Shown here one piece after another: positions 8,532 through 17,598 of a stretch of 40,921 bases of DNA. The notes under the pieces were generated by a model. The model was not told the origin of the DNA and made no database searches. It saw only the letters and a list, made by a program, of their open reading frames with translations. A program made the position numbers and the translations under genes. Within the stretch, counting starts at the first letter, position 1, and each line of letters starts with the position of its first letter. Origin of the DNA: Patescibacteria group bacterium (GTDB lineage Bacteria > Patescibacteriota > Minisyncoccia > Phycocordibacterales > UBA918); assembly GCA_019752815.1 (NCBI GenBank), contig JAIELQ010000007.1, forward strand, positions 1 to 40,921. The letters run 5' to 3'.

Positions 8532-9932
8532 ATGGCATTTCAAGGTGATTCAATTTTCTGGGTAGAAGTGGAAAAAATTGTTCCTAATCCGTTTCAACCA
8601 CGGCGGGAATTTGATGAGGAAAAGTTAAAAGAGCTCGCTGAATCGGTACGGATGTATGGGATTTTGCAGCCATTAACCGTAACGCGTCGTGAAATCCAAA
8701 ATGACGACGGTTCGTTTCGGAGTGAGTATGAGTTAATTGCCGGTGAACGACGGTTGCGAGCGAGTAAACTCGCAGGGATTGCCCAGGTGCCAGTAATCAT
8801 TCGTGAAGGGGAACAAAGTGAGCAGGAAAAGCTGGAGCTTGCGATCATCGAGAACCTGCAACGCGAAGATCTGAACGCTGTTGACCGAGCAATTGCCTTT
8901 CGGCAGTTAGCTGACGTATTTGGGTTGTCGCACATGCAGGTGGCCAAGAAAATGGGTCGTAGTCGTGAATATGTTTCCAACTCGATTCGGTTACTGGCAC
9001 TGCCAGACTACATGTTATCGGCCCTGCGCACAGGCGATGTGAGCGAAGGGCACTGCCGGGCGCTACTCATGTTAAATGACCGTCCTGAAGAGCAAGATAC
9101 GGTGTTTCGCGAGCTTCTCTTAAAGAAGTTATCAGTACGTGAAGTGGAGCGCATTGCTCGCCATATTGCGACTGAAAAAATCCGCAAAAAAGGTGAGTAT
9201 GATGCGGATTTGGTTGAAATGGAAAAAAAGTTTACGGAAACCCTCGGTACCCGGGTGAGTATTACAAAAACTGAATTTGGTGGACGACTATCCATCGATT
9301 ACTTTACCCAAGAGGAATTGGAGGAAATCCTCGAGGGGATGTTGCGTGAGTCTAAAAAAACGAGTATTCCAAATGTGCCAGCGATAGCTCCGGTGATGGC
9401 CCTAGGAGCAGTGGCCGTACCAGGTGAGCTGGGTAATCCGCGCGCTGATGAACTCGCAATTTTGACGGACCGGACCGGACTTGAACTCGTGCCTGAACAC
9501 AAACCGGCAGAGTCAATTGTGATTCCAACTCCAACTCCAACATCAGTACCAACACCAGTTACAGTTGACGCGCCGGTAATCGTTTCGACAGTTCCGGAAC
9601 CAGTAGTCCCTACGCCGCATGTTCCTGAGCCTGCGCCAGAAGTCGTTTCTACATACGTACCACCTGTGCAAGAAGTTCCTACAAAGCAAGAACCAGCAGA
9701 CTCACAGAATTCACTCCGTGATCAACTGGCCTCATTGCTTGGTTCAAATATTTCACATGTTCCTGCGCCAGCTGTGCCGCAGATGGATGAAACTTCTGTG
9801 CCGGCACCAATCTCGACACCAATTATCCCGCCGCAGGTATCGGAGCCATCAGTACCAATGCCGGTTGTTCCTCCTGCACAAACAACCTCTGACGATAGTA
9901 ACTTGTACTCTGTTCGAGACTTCACCATTTAG
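8532..9932 (+). CDS. parB: ParB/Spo0J-family partition protein with long Pro/Val/Thr-rich C-terminal tail
   Basis: IVPNPFQPRREFDEEKLKELAESVRMYGILQPLTV; YELIAGERRLRASKLAG; ENLQREDLNAVDRAIAF. Confidence 0.95.
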   Translation: MAFQGDSIFWVEVEKIVPNPFQPRREFDEEKLKELAESVRMYGILQPLTVTRREIQNDDGSFRSEYELIAGERRLRASKLAGIAQVPVIIREGEQSEQEKLELAIIENLQREDLNAVDRAIAFRQLADVFGLSHMQVAKKMGRSREYVSNSIRLLALPDYMLSALRTGDVSEGHCRALLMLNDRPEEQDTVFRELLLKKLSVREVERIARHIATEKIRKKGEYDADLVEMEKKFTETLGTRVSITKTEFGGRLSIDYFTQEELEEILEGMLRESKKTSIPNVPAIAPVMALGAVAVPGELGNPRADELAILTDRTGLELVPEHKPAESIVIPTPTPTSVPTPVTVDAPVIVSTVPEPVVPTPHVPEPAPEVVSTYVPPVQEVPTKQEPADSQNSLRDQLASLLGSNISHVPAPAVPQMDETSVPAPISTPIIPPQVSEPSVPMPVVPPAQTTSDDSNLYSVRDFTI

Positions 9933-10057
9933 GATTGATGCCAAAATCACCACCTGTACCTAGGTAGACAAGGTGGTGGTTTTTTGGTATAAACACGATT
10001 ACCTGTCGGATGAATCGGCAGGGGAAAACACGTACCTTACGAACGAGGAATAACACA

Positions 10058-10381
10058 ATGGCAAAAAATGCCAAAAAATCGCAGTCAACAGAAGTTGCTG
10101 TGAGAACGGTCGAACAGACCTATGAATTCGAGGGAAAAATCATGACGTTGGCAGAGATGTTCACTGTTGTGACTCCCTGTGGGCATGAACGTTTCGTTGA
10201 GCTTCATCACTCTCGTGGTGAGCCCTACGGTACACTTGCTGACAAGCTTGACCCGCTTCGGCCGATCAAGTCGCGTGAGCAGCAGCAGCTCGAGCACAAG
10301 CAGCGTCGGCAGAGAGAGGGGCACAAGACCCCTCCGGTCTCAAAGTTTGTAGTCCATTCGAACCCGCCACTTGGCACATAA
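10058..10381 (+). CDS. Hypothetical protein
   Basis: ATG preceded by a gaggaa RBS; followed by a strong terminator. Confidence 0.65.
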   Translation: MAKNAKKSQSTEVAVRTVEQTYEFEGKIMTLAEMFTVVTPCGHERFVELHHSRGEPYGTLADKLDPLRPIKSREQQQLEHKQRRQREGHKTPPVSKFVVHSNPPLGT

Positions 10382-10390
10382 GCCAACGCA

Positions 10391-10420
10391 AAAGGCCCGG
10401 AATTTCCCGGGCCTTTTTTT
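10391..10420 (+). terminator. Rho-independent terminator
   Basis: aaaggcccggaatttcccgggccttttttt. Confidence 0.9.
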
Positions 10421-10421
10421 G

Positions 10422-11957
10422 CTAACTATTTTGAGATTCGAGGGTTGATCTGATATGACGCTTGGCAACTGAGGTTTTGGCAAAGTCGAGCCATTTTTTG
10501 GTTGGTTTGGCGTTCTTTTTGGTTTCAATTTCTACAATGTCCCCGTTATGTAGAGTGGTATCAAATTGCACTAATTTTTTATTTACTTTTACCCCTGCCA
10601 TGTGGTTGCCAATTTCTGAGTGAATGGCAAAGGCAAAATCTACTGGGGTTGCTCCAACGGGTAAATCCACAACGTCTCCAATCGGTGTAAATACAAAAAT
10701 GCGGTTACTAAAAAAGTCGTCACGCATGTCACTGATAAAATCAGCCTCAGAACTTTGTTCCTTGGTGTACATAGTACCGATTTGGTTAATCCACTTCGGA
10801 ATTTTTTCTTTATGGTCTTTTGTTGTGGTTTCTTTTATAACGGTTTCAGTGATTGCTCGACGAGAAAAAGGTCGAAACAGGGAAGGTATTAAGTTAGCAA
10901 ATTTACTGCTGGCTCCCGGTGTGACAAGTGGTTGTTTATACATGAGGTGTGACGCAATACCAAATTCTGATTCCTGGTGCATGTCTTTAGTACGAATCTG
11001 AATTTCCAAAATAGTTTCGTTCTGGGTGGTTACGGTAGTGTGCAGCGATTTGTATCCATTTGGCTTTGGGAAGGCAATGTAATCTTTCATGCGGCCGGGT
11101 AGTGGTCGCCACAACTCATGGATGATCCCGAGAGTGCGGTAACAGTCCTCGACACTGGTAACTACTACCCGCATCGCTAATAGGTCGTATACAACAGCAA
11201 TATCCCACTCTTTACGCTTTAGTTTATGGTAGAGGCTAAACAGACCCTTCACGCGAAACGAAGTATGAAAATCAAGGAGGCCTGAATCAGCCAAGCGCTT
11301 TTGGAGTACTTTACGTTCCCGCTCTAATGTTTCGTTATACTTACCATTTTTCTTTTCGAGAACTTCAATCACGTGTTTGTATTCTTCGGGGTACACGTAG
11401 GGAAATGCGAGATCCTCCAGTTCCTTACGAATTTTACCCATTCCTAATCGGTGGGCGATAGGAACGTAGATTTCGAGGGTCTCACGCGCAATACGTAATT
11501 GTTTTTCAGGTGGAACGTGTGACAATGTCTCCATGTTGTGGAGACGGTCATTCAATTTAATAATCAGAACCCGAATATCCTGACTGGTAGCGACAAATAA
11601 TTTACGAAGTGATTCATTGTGTCGGTCGGTGCCGTAGTAGCGGACAGAACTCAATTTTGTTACTCCTTCCACTAAAAATAAAATCTCCTCACCAAATTCA
11701 CGCTTGATATCTTCAATAGTAACCGGAGTATCCTCGATGGTGTCATGCAGGAGTCCAGCCGCTACGGTACGAGGTCCCATACCCATGGCAGCGAGCTTAA
11801 AACCGACGTTTGAGATATGAATCATGTATGGTTCACCCGAATAGCGTTTGTGTTCCTCGTGGGCTTTTTCAGCAAACGCATAGGCTCGTTCAATAAGCTC
11901 TTTATCGCTTTCGAGCGACGAGTGAATTTGCCCAATAATGTCGGCAGCTGTTTTCAT
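10422..11957 (-). CDS. RelA/SpoT-family (p)ppGpp synthetase/hydrolase (HD, synthetase and TGS regions; no ACT region apparent)
   Basis: AAGLLHDTIEDTPVTIEDI (HD); GRMKDYIAFPKPNGYKSLHTTV, EIQIRTKDMH (synthetase); IFVFTPIGDVVDLPVGATPVDFAFAIH (TGS). Confidence 0.95.
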   Translation of the reverse strand: MKTAADIIGQIHSSLESDKELIERAYAFAEKAHEEHKRYSGEPYMIHISNVGFKLAAMGMGPRTVAAGLLHDTIEDTPVTIEDIKREFGEEILFLVEGVTKLSSVRYYGTDRHNESLRKLFVATSQDIRVLIIKLNDRLHNMETLSHVPPEKQLRIARETLEIYVPIAHRLGMGKIRKELEDLAFPYVYPEEYKHVIEVLEKKNGKYNETLERERKVLQKRLADSGLLDFHTSFRVKGLFSLYHKLKRKEWDIAVVYDLLAMRVVVTSVEDCYRTLGIIHELWRPLPGRMKDYIAFPKPNGYKSLHTTVTTQNETILEIQIRTKDMHQESEFGIASHLMYKQPLVTPGASSKFANLIPSLFRPFSRRAITETVIKETTTKDHKEKIPKWINQIGTMYTKEQSSEADFISDMRDDFFSNRIFVFTPIGDVVDLPVGATPVDFAFAIHSEIGNHMAGVKVNKKLVQFDTTLHNGDIVEIETKKNAKPTKKWLDFAKTSVAKRHIRSTLESQNS

Positions 11958-12000
11958 AATTTTATTGTAGGGGCAAGTAGTGATATTAGCAAGGAATGAG

Positions 12001-12030
12001 TTGACAGGTGTCATTAAAAATAGATAAGAT
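12001..12030 (+). promoter_or_regulatory. Sigma70-like promoter for the small ORF at 12053
   Basis: TTGACA followed after about 18 nt by TAAGAT. Confidence 0.5.
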
Positions 12031-12052
12031 AAAAATACGAAGAAGAGGATTA

Positions 12053-12211
12053 ATGATGATACAAAAACAGCCAGTTGCAGTAACGAGTAAATCAGGACCT
12101 GCAAGAAAACAGATTTTGAAAGGTAAAAAAAGTCCAAATCCTGGTGGTAATCGTGATCCCGTGGCCGAAAATGCCGCAGGTAAATTGCGACCGAGCTCGG
12201 TATCGGATTAA
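12053..12211 (+). CDS. Small basic, probably disordered hypothetical protein
   Basis: MMIQKQPVAVTSKSGPARKQILKGKKSPNPGGNRDPVAENAAGKLRPSSVSD; promoter, RBS and terminator all present. Confidence 0.6.
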   Translation: MMIQKQPVAVTSKSGPARKQILKGKKSPNPGGNRDPVAENAAGKLRPSSVSD

Positions 12212-12216
12212 CATAA

Positions 12217-12243
12217 AGACCAGCGAGCGTCGCTCGCTGGTCT
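12217..12243. terminator. Stem-loop terminator
   Basis: agaccagcgagcgtcgctcgctggtct. Confidence 0.75.
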
Positions 12244-12248
12244 AAATT

Positions 12249-14624
12249 TTAACCACCTTTTAATAAATCAATCGCTACCTCAATCGTGATATCTTCCGTC
12301 TTGATATCTTCTGGAATACTTATCCGCTTAAATCCTTTGCGGAGATATCTTCCTGATTTTGATTCAAATACATTCACCATTTTTTTAGTGAAGGGATTTA
12401 AACCCAGTTCCTTAAGCAGCTTCTCACCCTTCCGCGCGGTTTTTGGTTCTGCGTAGATTTCCATAGCACGGTCGTAGGTAATGGTGTACGGGTCGTCACC
12501 ATTTTTGAGCGAACGGAAATCTCCAGCGTGTGCGATGTAGGGACCGTACTGGCCAGTGTTGGCCATAATTGGTTCACCGGTCTTGGGATGAAGTCCAAGT
12601 TCTCGGGGAAGGAGTAGAAATTTAACTGCATCAGCTAGGGTAACGTCCTCGGGTTTCATACCGGCAGGCAGACTGGCACGTTTAGGACTTGGCATTTTTT
12701 TACCTTTTACCTTTTCTGGATTAGGACCTAATTGTACGTATGGTCCAAATTTTCCGTTCATCACAAAAATATCCTCGCCGGTGTCGGGGTGTTTGCCAAC
12801 CGGAGCATCTGGTTTAAGTTCATTGCCGTCAATCATGCGTGCTCCATTACAGTCAGGGAAGCGGTCACATGACAAAAACGTACCAGCTTTACCGAGCTTA
12901 ATGACCATCGTGCTGCCGCATTCGGGGCAGGGGAATTGTTTGGGGCCAGCACCGAGATTTGTCAGTTTGGGAATATCTTCTTTACTCGCAACATCTTTTT
13001 GGAACGGGCCATAAAAATCAGTGAGGGTTTTTTTGTAGGTTCGGGTACCTTCGGCAATGTCATCGAGTTGCTCTTCCATCGAGGAGGTAAAAGTGTCAGA
13101 TATATAGTCAGCAAAGTATTGTTCCAAAAATGTCGAAACCACGTCCCCAGTATCTGTTGGTATCAGGGTGCGACCTTCCTTTATCACATACCCGCGGTCA
13201 GTGATGGTTTTCATAATCGAGGCGTAGGTTGATGGTCGACCAATGCCTCTTTTTTCGAGTTCTTTGATTAAGCCCGCTTCACTATAGCGACTCGGTGGTT
13301 GGGTTTGTTTAGCTTCGATATCAATTGATTGTAAATCGAGGGTGTCGCCGACGACTAATTTGGGCACCTCGGTATCTTCACCTCGAGCGCGCGTATCAAC
13401 CGCAAGCCACCCATCAAATACGACTCGGGCGCCGTTAACTGCAAAATCTGGAATAGATTCGGTACTGCCGGTAATATTGGCGAGAACTTTGGTACGTAAC
13501 ATAGCGGCGTCAGCCATTTGTGAGGCTACGGTCCGACGCCAAATCAGTTCGTAGAGGGCTTTTTGGTCGGCAGTGGCACCAACACCTAACTTCTTAAAAT
13601 TAGTCGGACGGACGGCTTCGTGGGCTTCTTGGGCTGATTTACTTTTTGTTTTAAACCGGCGCGGCAGGAGATACTTTTTGCCATAATCTTTTTCAATCAG
13701 CGTATGCATATTGGCGAGCGCCACTTCGCTTAAGTTGGTACTGTCAGTACGCATATACGTGATGTGTCCAGCTTCATATAATTTCTGGGCTGCACCCATA
13801 GTTCGTGAAGGCGAGAAGCCAAGACGCGTTGAAGCCACCTGTTGTAAGGTAGAGGTGGTAAATGGTGGTTTGGGTGTGCGTTTGGCCTCTGTTTCTTTGA
13901 TACTTGTCACCGTCCAGTCGTTGGCTTGTCCAACTTTTTTAATTCGATCGGCCTCATCTTCGGTGCTCGGTTCGACGGTACATAAAAATGGAATGTTGAG
14001 TTTTTTGGCACGGGTGTGGGCGGTCAGCACAAAATAATCATCAGGAATGAAGGCTCTGATTTCTCGTTCCCGTTCCATGACGATTCGGAGCGCCGGTGAT
14101 TGTACTCGGCCAGCTGATAGTCCGTACCGAACTTTTTTCCAGATTAATCCCGAGAGGTCATACCCTACAAGACGATCAAGGATGCGTCGGGCCTCCTGAG
14201 CTTCTTTTAAATCAATATCAATATCGCGAGGTTTTAAAATGGCTGCTTTAACAGCGTCCTCAGTGATCTCATTAAAGACTACTCGTTTGAGGTTCTTGTT
14301 TTCTTTTTTGATAAGTTCGGCTACGTGCCAGGCAATAGCCTCACCTTCACGGTCGGGGTCGGATGCCAGCAACACCACATCGGCTTTTTTAGCGGCTGCT
14401 TGTAGTCCGGCAATAACCTTTTCTTTTCCGGGAGAAATGATATAGCGGGGCACAAACCCAGCTTCGATATCAACGGCATCTTTGTTGCTTTTTGGGATAT
14501 CACGCACGTGCCCAATTGATGACATTACTTTAAAACCAGTACCAAGGTACTTTTCGATAGTTTTTGCTTTGGCAGGGGATTCAACAATTACCAGCGTGTT
14601 CTGGGCTTTGTGGGTTGTGCTCAT
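12249..14624 (-). CDS. topA: DNA topoisomerase I
   Basis: TLVIVESPAKAKTIEKYLG; LASDPDREGEAIAWH; AGHITYMRTDSTNLS; C-terminal zinc motif CPECGSTMVIKLGKAGTFLSCDRFPDC. Confidence 0.97.
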   Translation of the reverse strand: MSTTHKAQNTLVIVESPAKAKTIEKYLGTGFKVMSSIGHVRDIPKSNKDAVDIEAGFVPRYIISPGKEKVIAGLQAAAKKADVVLLASDPDREGEAIAWHVAELIKKENKNLKRVVFNEITEDAVKAAILKPRDIDIDLKEAQEARRILDRLVGYDLSGLIWKKVRYGLSAGRVQSPALRIVMEREREIRAFIPDDYFVLTAHTRAKKLNIPFLCTVEPSTEDEADRIKKVGQANDWTVTSIKETEAKRTPKPPFTTSTLQQVASTRLGFSPSRTMGAAQKLYEAGHITYMRTDSTNLSEVALANMHTLIEKDYGKKYLLPRRFKTKSKSAQEAHEAVRPTNFKKLGVGATADQKALYELIWRRTVASQMADAAMLRTKVLANITGSTESIPDFAVNGARVVFDGWLAVDTRARGEDTEVPKLVVGDTLDLQSIDIEAKQTQPPSRYSEAGLIKELEKRGIGRPSTYASIMKTITDRGYVIKEGRTLIPTDTGDVVSTFLEQYFADYISDTFTSSMEEQLDDIAEGTRTYKKTLTDFYGPFQKDVASKEDIPKLTNLGAGPKQFPCPECGSTMVIKLGKAGTFLSCDRFPDCNGARMIDGNELKPDAPVGKHPDTGEDIFVMNGKFGPYVQLGPNPEKVKGKKMPSPKRASLPAGMKPEDVTLADAVKFLLLPRELGLHPKTGEPIMANTGQYGPYIAHAGDFRSLKNGDDPYTITYDRAMEIYAEPKTARKGEKLLKELGLNPFTKKMVNVFESKSGRYLRKGFKRISIPEDIKTEDITIEVAIDLLKGG

Positions 14625-14763
14625 ATATATGTGTTCTGTAACAAATACTAGGTTTCAAGCGTTATGTCAAACTAATTGATTGTGTAACTGCATTTATAAG
14701 CATGTAATGCACAATGAAATAAATTTTAAATAATCGGTATTAACTCAGTGTTGTACTTTATAT

Positions 14764-14803
14764 GTACTCTAAACCTACCTGTTAACAGGTAGGTTTAGAG
14801 TAC
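14764..14803. repeat. Perfect 40-bp palindrome overlapping the 3' end of the TrpR-like gene
   Basis: gtactctaaacctacctgtt|aacaggtaggtttagagtac. Confidence 0.95.
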
Positions 14804-15190
14804 GCGATTTAATAGTCTGGCACGGGCTCGGCTACTTACTTGAAATAGTATTAAGTCTTCAATGAGTGCTATAAATCCGTTCACTTCTTTTTCTTTTAGG
14901 CAACTGAGTAATTTATCGTAGTTACCATTATCGTAATTCTCTAATAGTCTTTGGGATGTTGATAGGCTGATGGAAAGAGTATGACTGACTCTATATGGTG
15001 AGAAATTACGATGCAACATAATAATTGCTGCAAATCGTTTTACTATCATTATCGTTTCAGTTTCAGTCAGTAATTCGTTAATAAGGTATCTCGCGTTTCT
15101 ATTCTTGAGGTTCCCAATAAATTGCGCAAGCTCGTTATGATAGAGCGCGTACTCTTTACTATCTGTTTTTACTTTTGAGATATTGGTCAT
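14795..15190 (-). CDS. TrpR/YerC/YecD-family HTH protein
   Basis: LLTETETIMIVKRFAAIIMLHRNFSPYRVSHTLSISLSTSQRLLENYDNGNY resembles the Trp repressor superfamily HTH. Confidence 0.75.
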   Translation of the reverse strand: MTNISKVKTDSKEYALYHNELAQFIGNLKNRNARYLINELLTETETIMIVKRFAAIIMLHRNFSPYRVSHTLSISLSTSQRLLENYDNGNYDKLLSCLKEKEVNGFIALIEDLILFQVSSRARARLLNRVL

Positions 15191-15196
15191 AAATGT

Positions 15197-15221
15197 ACCT
15201 GTTAACAGGTAGGTTTAGAGT
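15197..15221. promoter_or_regulatory. Putative operator: acctgttaacaggt palindrome within a 25-bp repeat of the 14764-14803 element
   Basis: acctgttaacaggtaggtttagagt, also present in the 3' palindrome; 6 nt upstream of the TrpR-like start codon. Confidence 0.65.
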
Positions 15222-15233
15222 TATAAAGTTTGA

Positions 15234-16100
15234 TCAAAATCGACCATGATACGTATTGCCTTCAATTGTAATGTATCCCATCATTTCCATTTGCATCAAT
15301 ACGACCACAGCTTCACTAATGGGTAATTCGAGTTTACGAATTAGGGTGTCACGGTCAGTTGGTTCATGTAGTAGGTCTAGCACTCTGGCTTCAAGTGGCG
15401 ACAGTAGGGGTAGTGTCTTGGGAGCCGATTCCATATGAATATCAATACCAAGTGCCATGAGAATATCTTCAGCTATTGTGACAGGGGTGGCGCCTAGTTT
15501 GAGAAATTGGTGCGTGCCAGCACTGTTACTTGCAAAAATACTGCCGGGCACCACGAGGAGTTCACGATTGTAGTCTACGCACAGGCGGGCGGTGATCAAG
15601 GTGCCTGACTTGGCACCAGCTTCAATCAGTAAAGTCGCCGGACACATCCCGGCCATAATGCGATTACGCTGCGGAAATGTCCATTTAGCGGCTTTGGTCA
15701 AAGGCGATAGTTCAGATAGTAGTCCGCCGCCTGCATCAACTATCGTGCGGGCTAAATTGCGATTACTCGCCGGATACAGTACTGATTCATCGAGTCCGCT
15801 CCCTGGGACAGCGAGCGTGTATAAACCGTGTCGCAAGGCTGCATCGTGCGCGAGGGCGTCCACACCGAGGGCGAGACCAGAGACAATGCCAATCGGGTAA
15901 TCGGCGAGACCGCTTATGAGATGTTCGATAACCTGTTTTCCGTAGGTAGTGTATTTGCGAGAGCCTACTACTGCAAGGAGTGTGAGATCAGGTGGAGGGA
16001 GATTTCCGACGGCCCACAGTTCAGAAGGAGGTTGGGGGATTTCCGCTAGCAGAGACGGGAACTCGGCGGTTCCTAGCTTACGAGGAGAGAATGAACTCAT
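15234..16100 (-). CDS. dprA: DNA-processing protein DprA
   Basis: LLAVVGSRKYTTYGKQVIEHLI; GIVSGLALGVDALAHDAAL; TFPQRNRIMAGM; C-terminal winged-helix-like region. Confidence 0.95.
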   Translation of the reverse strand: MSSFSPRKLGTAEFPSLLAEIPQPPSELWAVGNLPPPDLTLLAVVGSRKYTTYGKQVIEHLISGLADYPIGIVSGLALGVDALAHDAALRHGLYTLAVPGSGLDESVLYPASNRNLARTIVDAGGGLLSELSPLTKAAKWTFPQRNRIMAGMCPATLLIEAGAKSGTLITARLCVDYNRELLVVPGSIFASNSAGTHQFLKLGATPVTIAEDILMALGIDIHMESAPKTLPLLSPLEARVLDLLHEPTDRDTLIRKLELPISEAVVVLMQMEMMGYITIEGNTYHGRF

Positions 16101-16131
16101 TTAAAAATTGTAGCATACAGTCGCGTAAATA

Positions 16132-16160
16132 TTGACTTTTTAATAAAATTGTGCTAATAT
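16132..16160 (+). promoter_or_regulatory. Sigma70-like promoter
   Basis: TTGACT-N17-TAATAT upstream of the beta-barrel ORF. Confidence 0.65.
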
Positions 16161-16209
16161 ATAAGTTGGTTCAACGCTAAAAAAAGAGCACAAAGAGGGC
16201 AGTACAAAG

Positions 16210-16920
16210 ATGAAAATGGACAATAAAATAGTTTTCTTGATCGCCGCCATGACCATCGCTAGTGTGATTGGTTTGGCAACAAGCGCTTTCGCCGAGGGCA
16301 AACGTCCCTTTACCGGTCTGTATGTTGCTGTCGGGCAGCAACAGTCCACCGGGAGCTTCTCGTTGTCACATGAGGGGTCGCAGCTTTCCTTCGGTCAAAT
16401 CTTCAATGTTCCCCTTGAAGGCGATACTGCAACCTATGAGGTTGGGTACCGGCTTCCGATTGGTGCGAGCAATCTGCGTCTCGGCATCAACGCCGTGTTG
16501 CACGATGGTGCGATCGGTGGCAGCAAGAGCTGGCACTCGAAGTACGTATCGGCAGCATTTACTGTGACGTCTGATCTACGTCTGTCTCTCGGGACTGAGG
16601 TGGGTGTGTTGCTCGGCAAACGGGAGCGTCTGTATGCCCATGCCGGAGCTGGTGTGGTGGCGACCAATCTGACCGCCGGTCTGTCGATTGATACCCCCTG
16701 GGGTGGCTGGGCAGATCAAAAGGAAGGCGGAGCTATTGGCGCTATTTACCGGATTGGTCTGGCGTACCAGGTGAGTGACCGGCTGTCGGTTGGCCTGTCG
16801 GCGAGCCAAATGTCATTCAATGCCGGCAAGGCATTTGATATCGACAGCATTGGTAAGCAAAACCTGTCTGCCGAACTCAAACAAACGACCGTCGGAGTGA
16901 ACGTAAGTTACAATTTCTGA
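16210..16920 (+). CDS. Signal-peptide protein resembling an OmpA-like/OMP beta-barrel
   Basis: MKMDNKIVFLIAAMTIASVIGLATSAFAEG signal peptide; alternating beta-strand pattern (YEVGYRLPIG, AGAGVVATN, YRIGLAYQVSDRLSVGLSAS); C-terminal TTVGVNVSYNF. Confidence 0.7.
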   Translation: MKMDNKIVFLIAAMTIASVIGLATSAFAEGKRPFTGLYVAVGQQQSTGSFSLSHEGSQLSFGQIFNVPLEGDTATYEVGYRLPIGASNLRLGINAVLHDGAIGGSKSWHSKYVSAAFTVTSDLRLSLGTEVGVLLGKRERLYAHAGAGVVATNLTAGLSIDTPWGGWADQKEGGAIGAIYRIGLAYQVSDRLSVGLSASQMSFNAGKAFDIDSIGKQNLSAELKQTTVGVNVSYNF

Positions 16921-16931
16921 CGGACGATACC

Positions 16932-16961
16932 GCAGCGGGCCCCCCAGCCCGCTGCTTTTTT
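16932..16961 (+). terminator. Rho-independent terminator
   Basis: gcagcgggccccccagcccgctgctttttt. Confidence 0.85.
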
Positions 16962-17050
16962 AGTCACTATTTTCTGTTGACTATTGAAATTATTGGAGTA
17001 GTCTTTTCGATTGGGAGTTCCCAAAAAAAACAAAATAAAAGGAGGTTCAC

Positions 17051-17503
17051 GTGGGACGTGATGTCGTAAAATATAAACCGGTAAAAAAATCAAAACCGGT
17101 GGTTCATACCTGGCGAAATCGCCGGCAAAAACCTTGGACGTCATTTTGTGACACCCGGGCAATAGTGGCGGTGATGATTCGGCTGCATGAGCTCGATCGT
17201 CAAGAGTATCTGTCGCTGGCACAGGTGTTGGATTTTATCGCTGCAGGAGATCTGGGTTGCTTGCCCTCATTGCGGCGGACAGACATCATCGAGGCCTTTT
17301 ATGGACGTCATGATGTCTCCTCGGTAGTTCCTGTGTTGATAGCGCATCTCGTGATGGAAGGAGTGCTCATTACCGAATGTGTGTACGAAAAAGTGAGTAA
17401 GCGACTGCGCGTTAATCCCGATGAAGTTCCTTCGTTGAACGCGCATCATGCTACGGTGGACCGTAACGGTTCCGAATCGGCAAAATTCACTGTCGTGTCG
17501 TAG
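17051..17503 (+). CDS. Hypothetical protein (GTG start)
   Basis: Near-consensus aaaggaggttcac RBS; own terminator. Confidence 0.65.
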   Translation: MGRDVVKYKPVKKSKPVVHTWRNRRQKPWTSFCDTRAIVAVMIRLHELDRQEYLSLAQVLDFIAAGDLGCLPSLRRTDIIEAFYGRHDVSSVVPVLIAHLVMEGVLITECVYEKVSKRLRVNPDEVPSLNAHHATVDRNGSESAKFTVVS

Positions 17504-17510
17504 TGATGTG

Positions 17511-17544
17511 AATCGGCGACCCAACCTTGGGTTGCCGATTTTTT
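17511..17544 (+). terminator. Rho-independent terminator
   Basis: aatcggcgacccaaccttgggttgccgatttttt. Confidence 0.85.
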
Positions 17545-17598
17545 GTATGGGTAAGACAGTATTGAAAATAATGTAATTTCTAGTATCCTGAGTGGACT

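Noticed and set aside
8432-8548. 38-aa ORF overlapping the parB start
   Set aside because: Short, no conserved feature; the overlapping GGAGGAGG is better explained as the parB RBS.
15234-15240. Possible TGA readthrough at the end of dprA
   Set aside because: Extension beyond the TGA (SNFITLNLPVNRYIYDQYLKSKNR) is not domain-like and runs through the operator repeat; TGA is most simply a true stop here.
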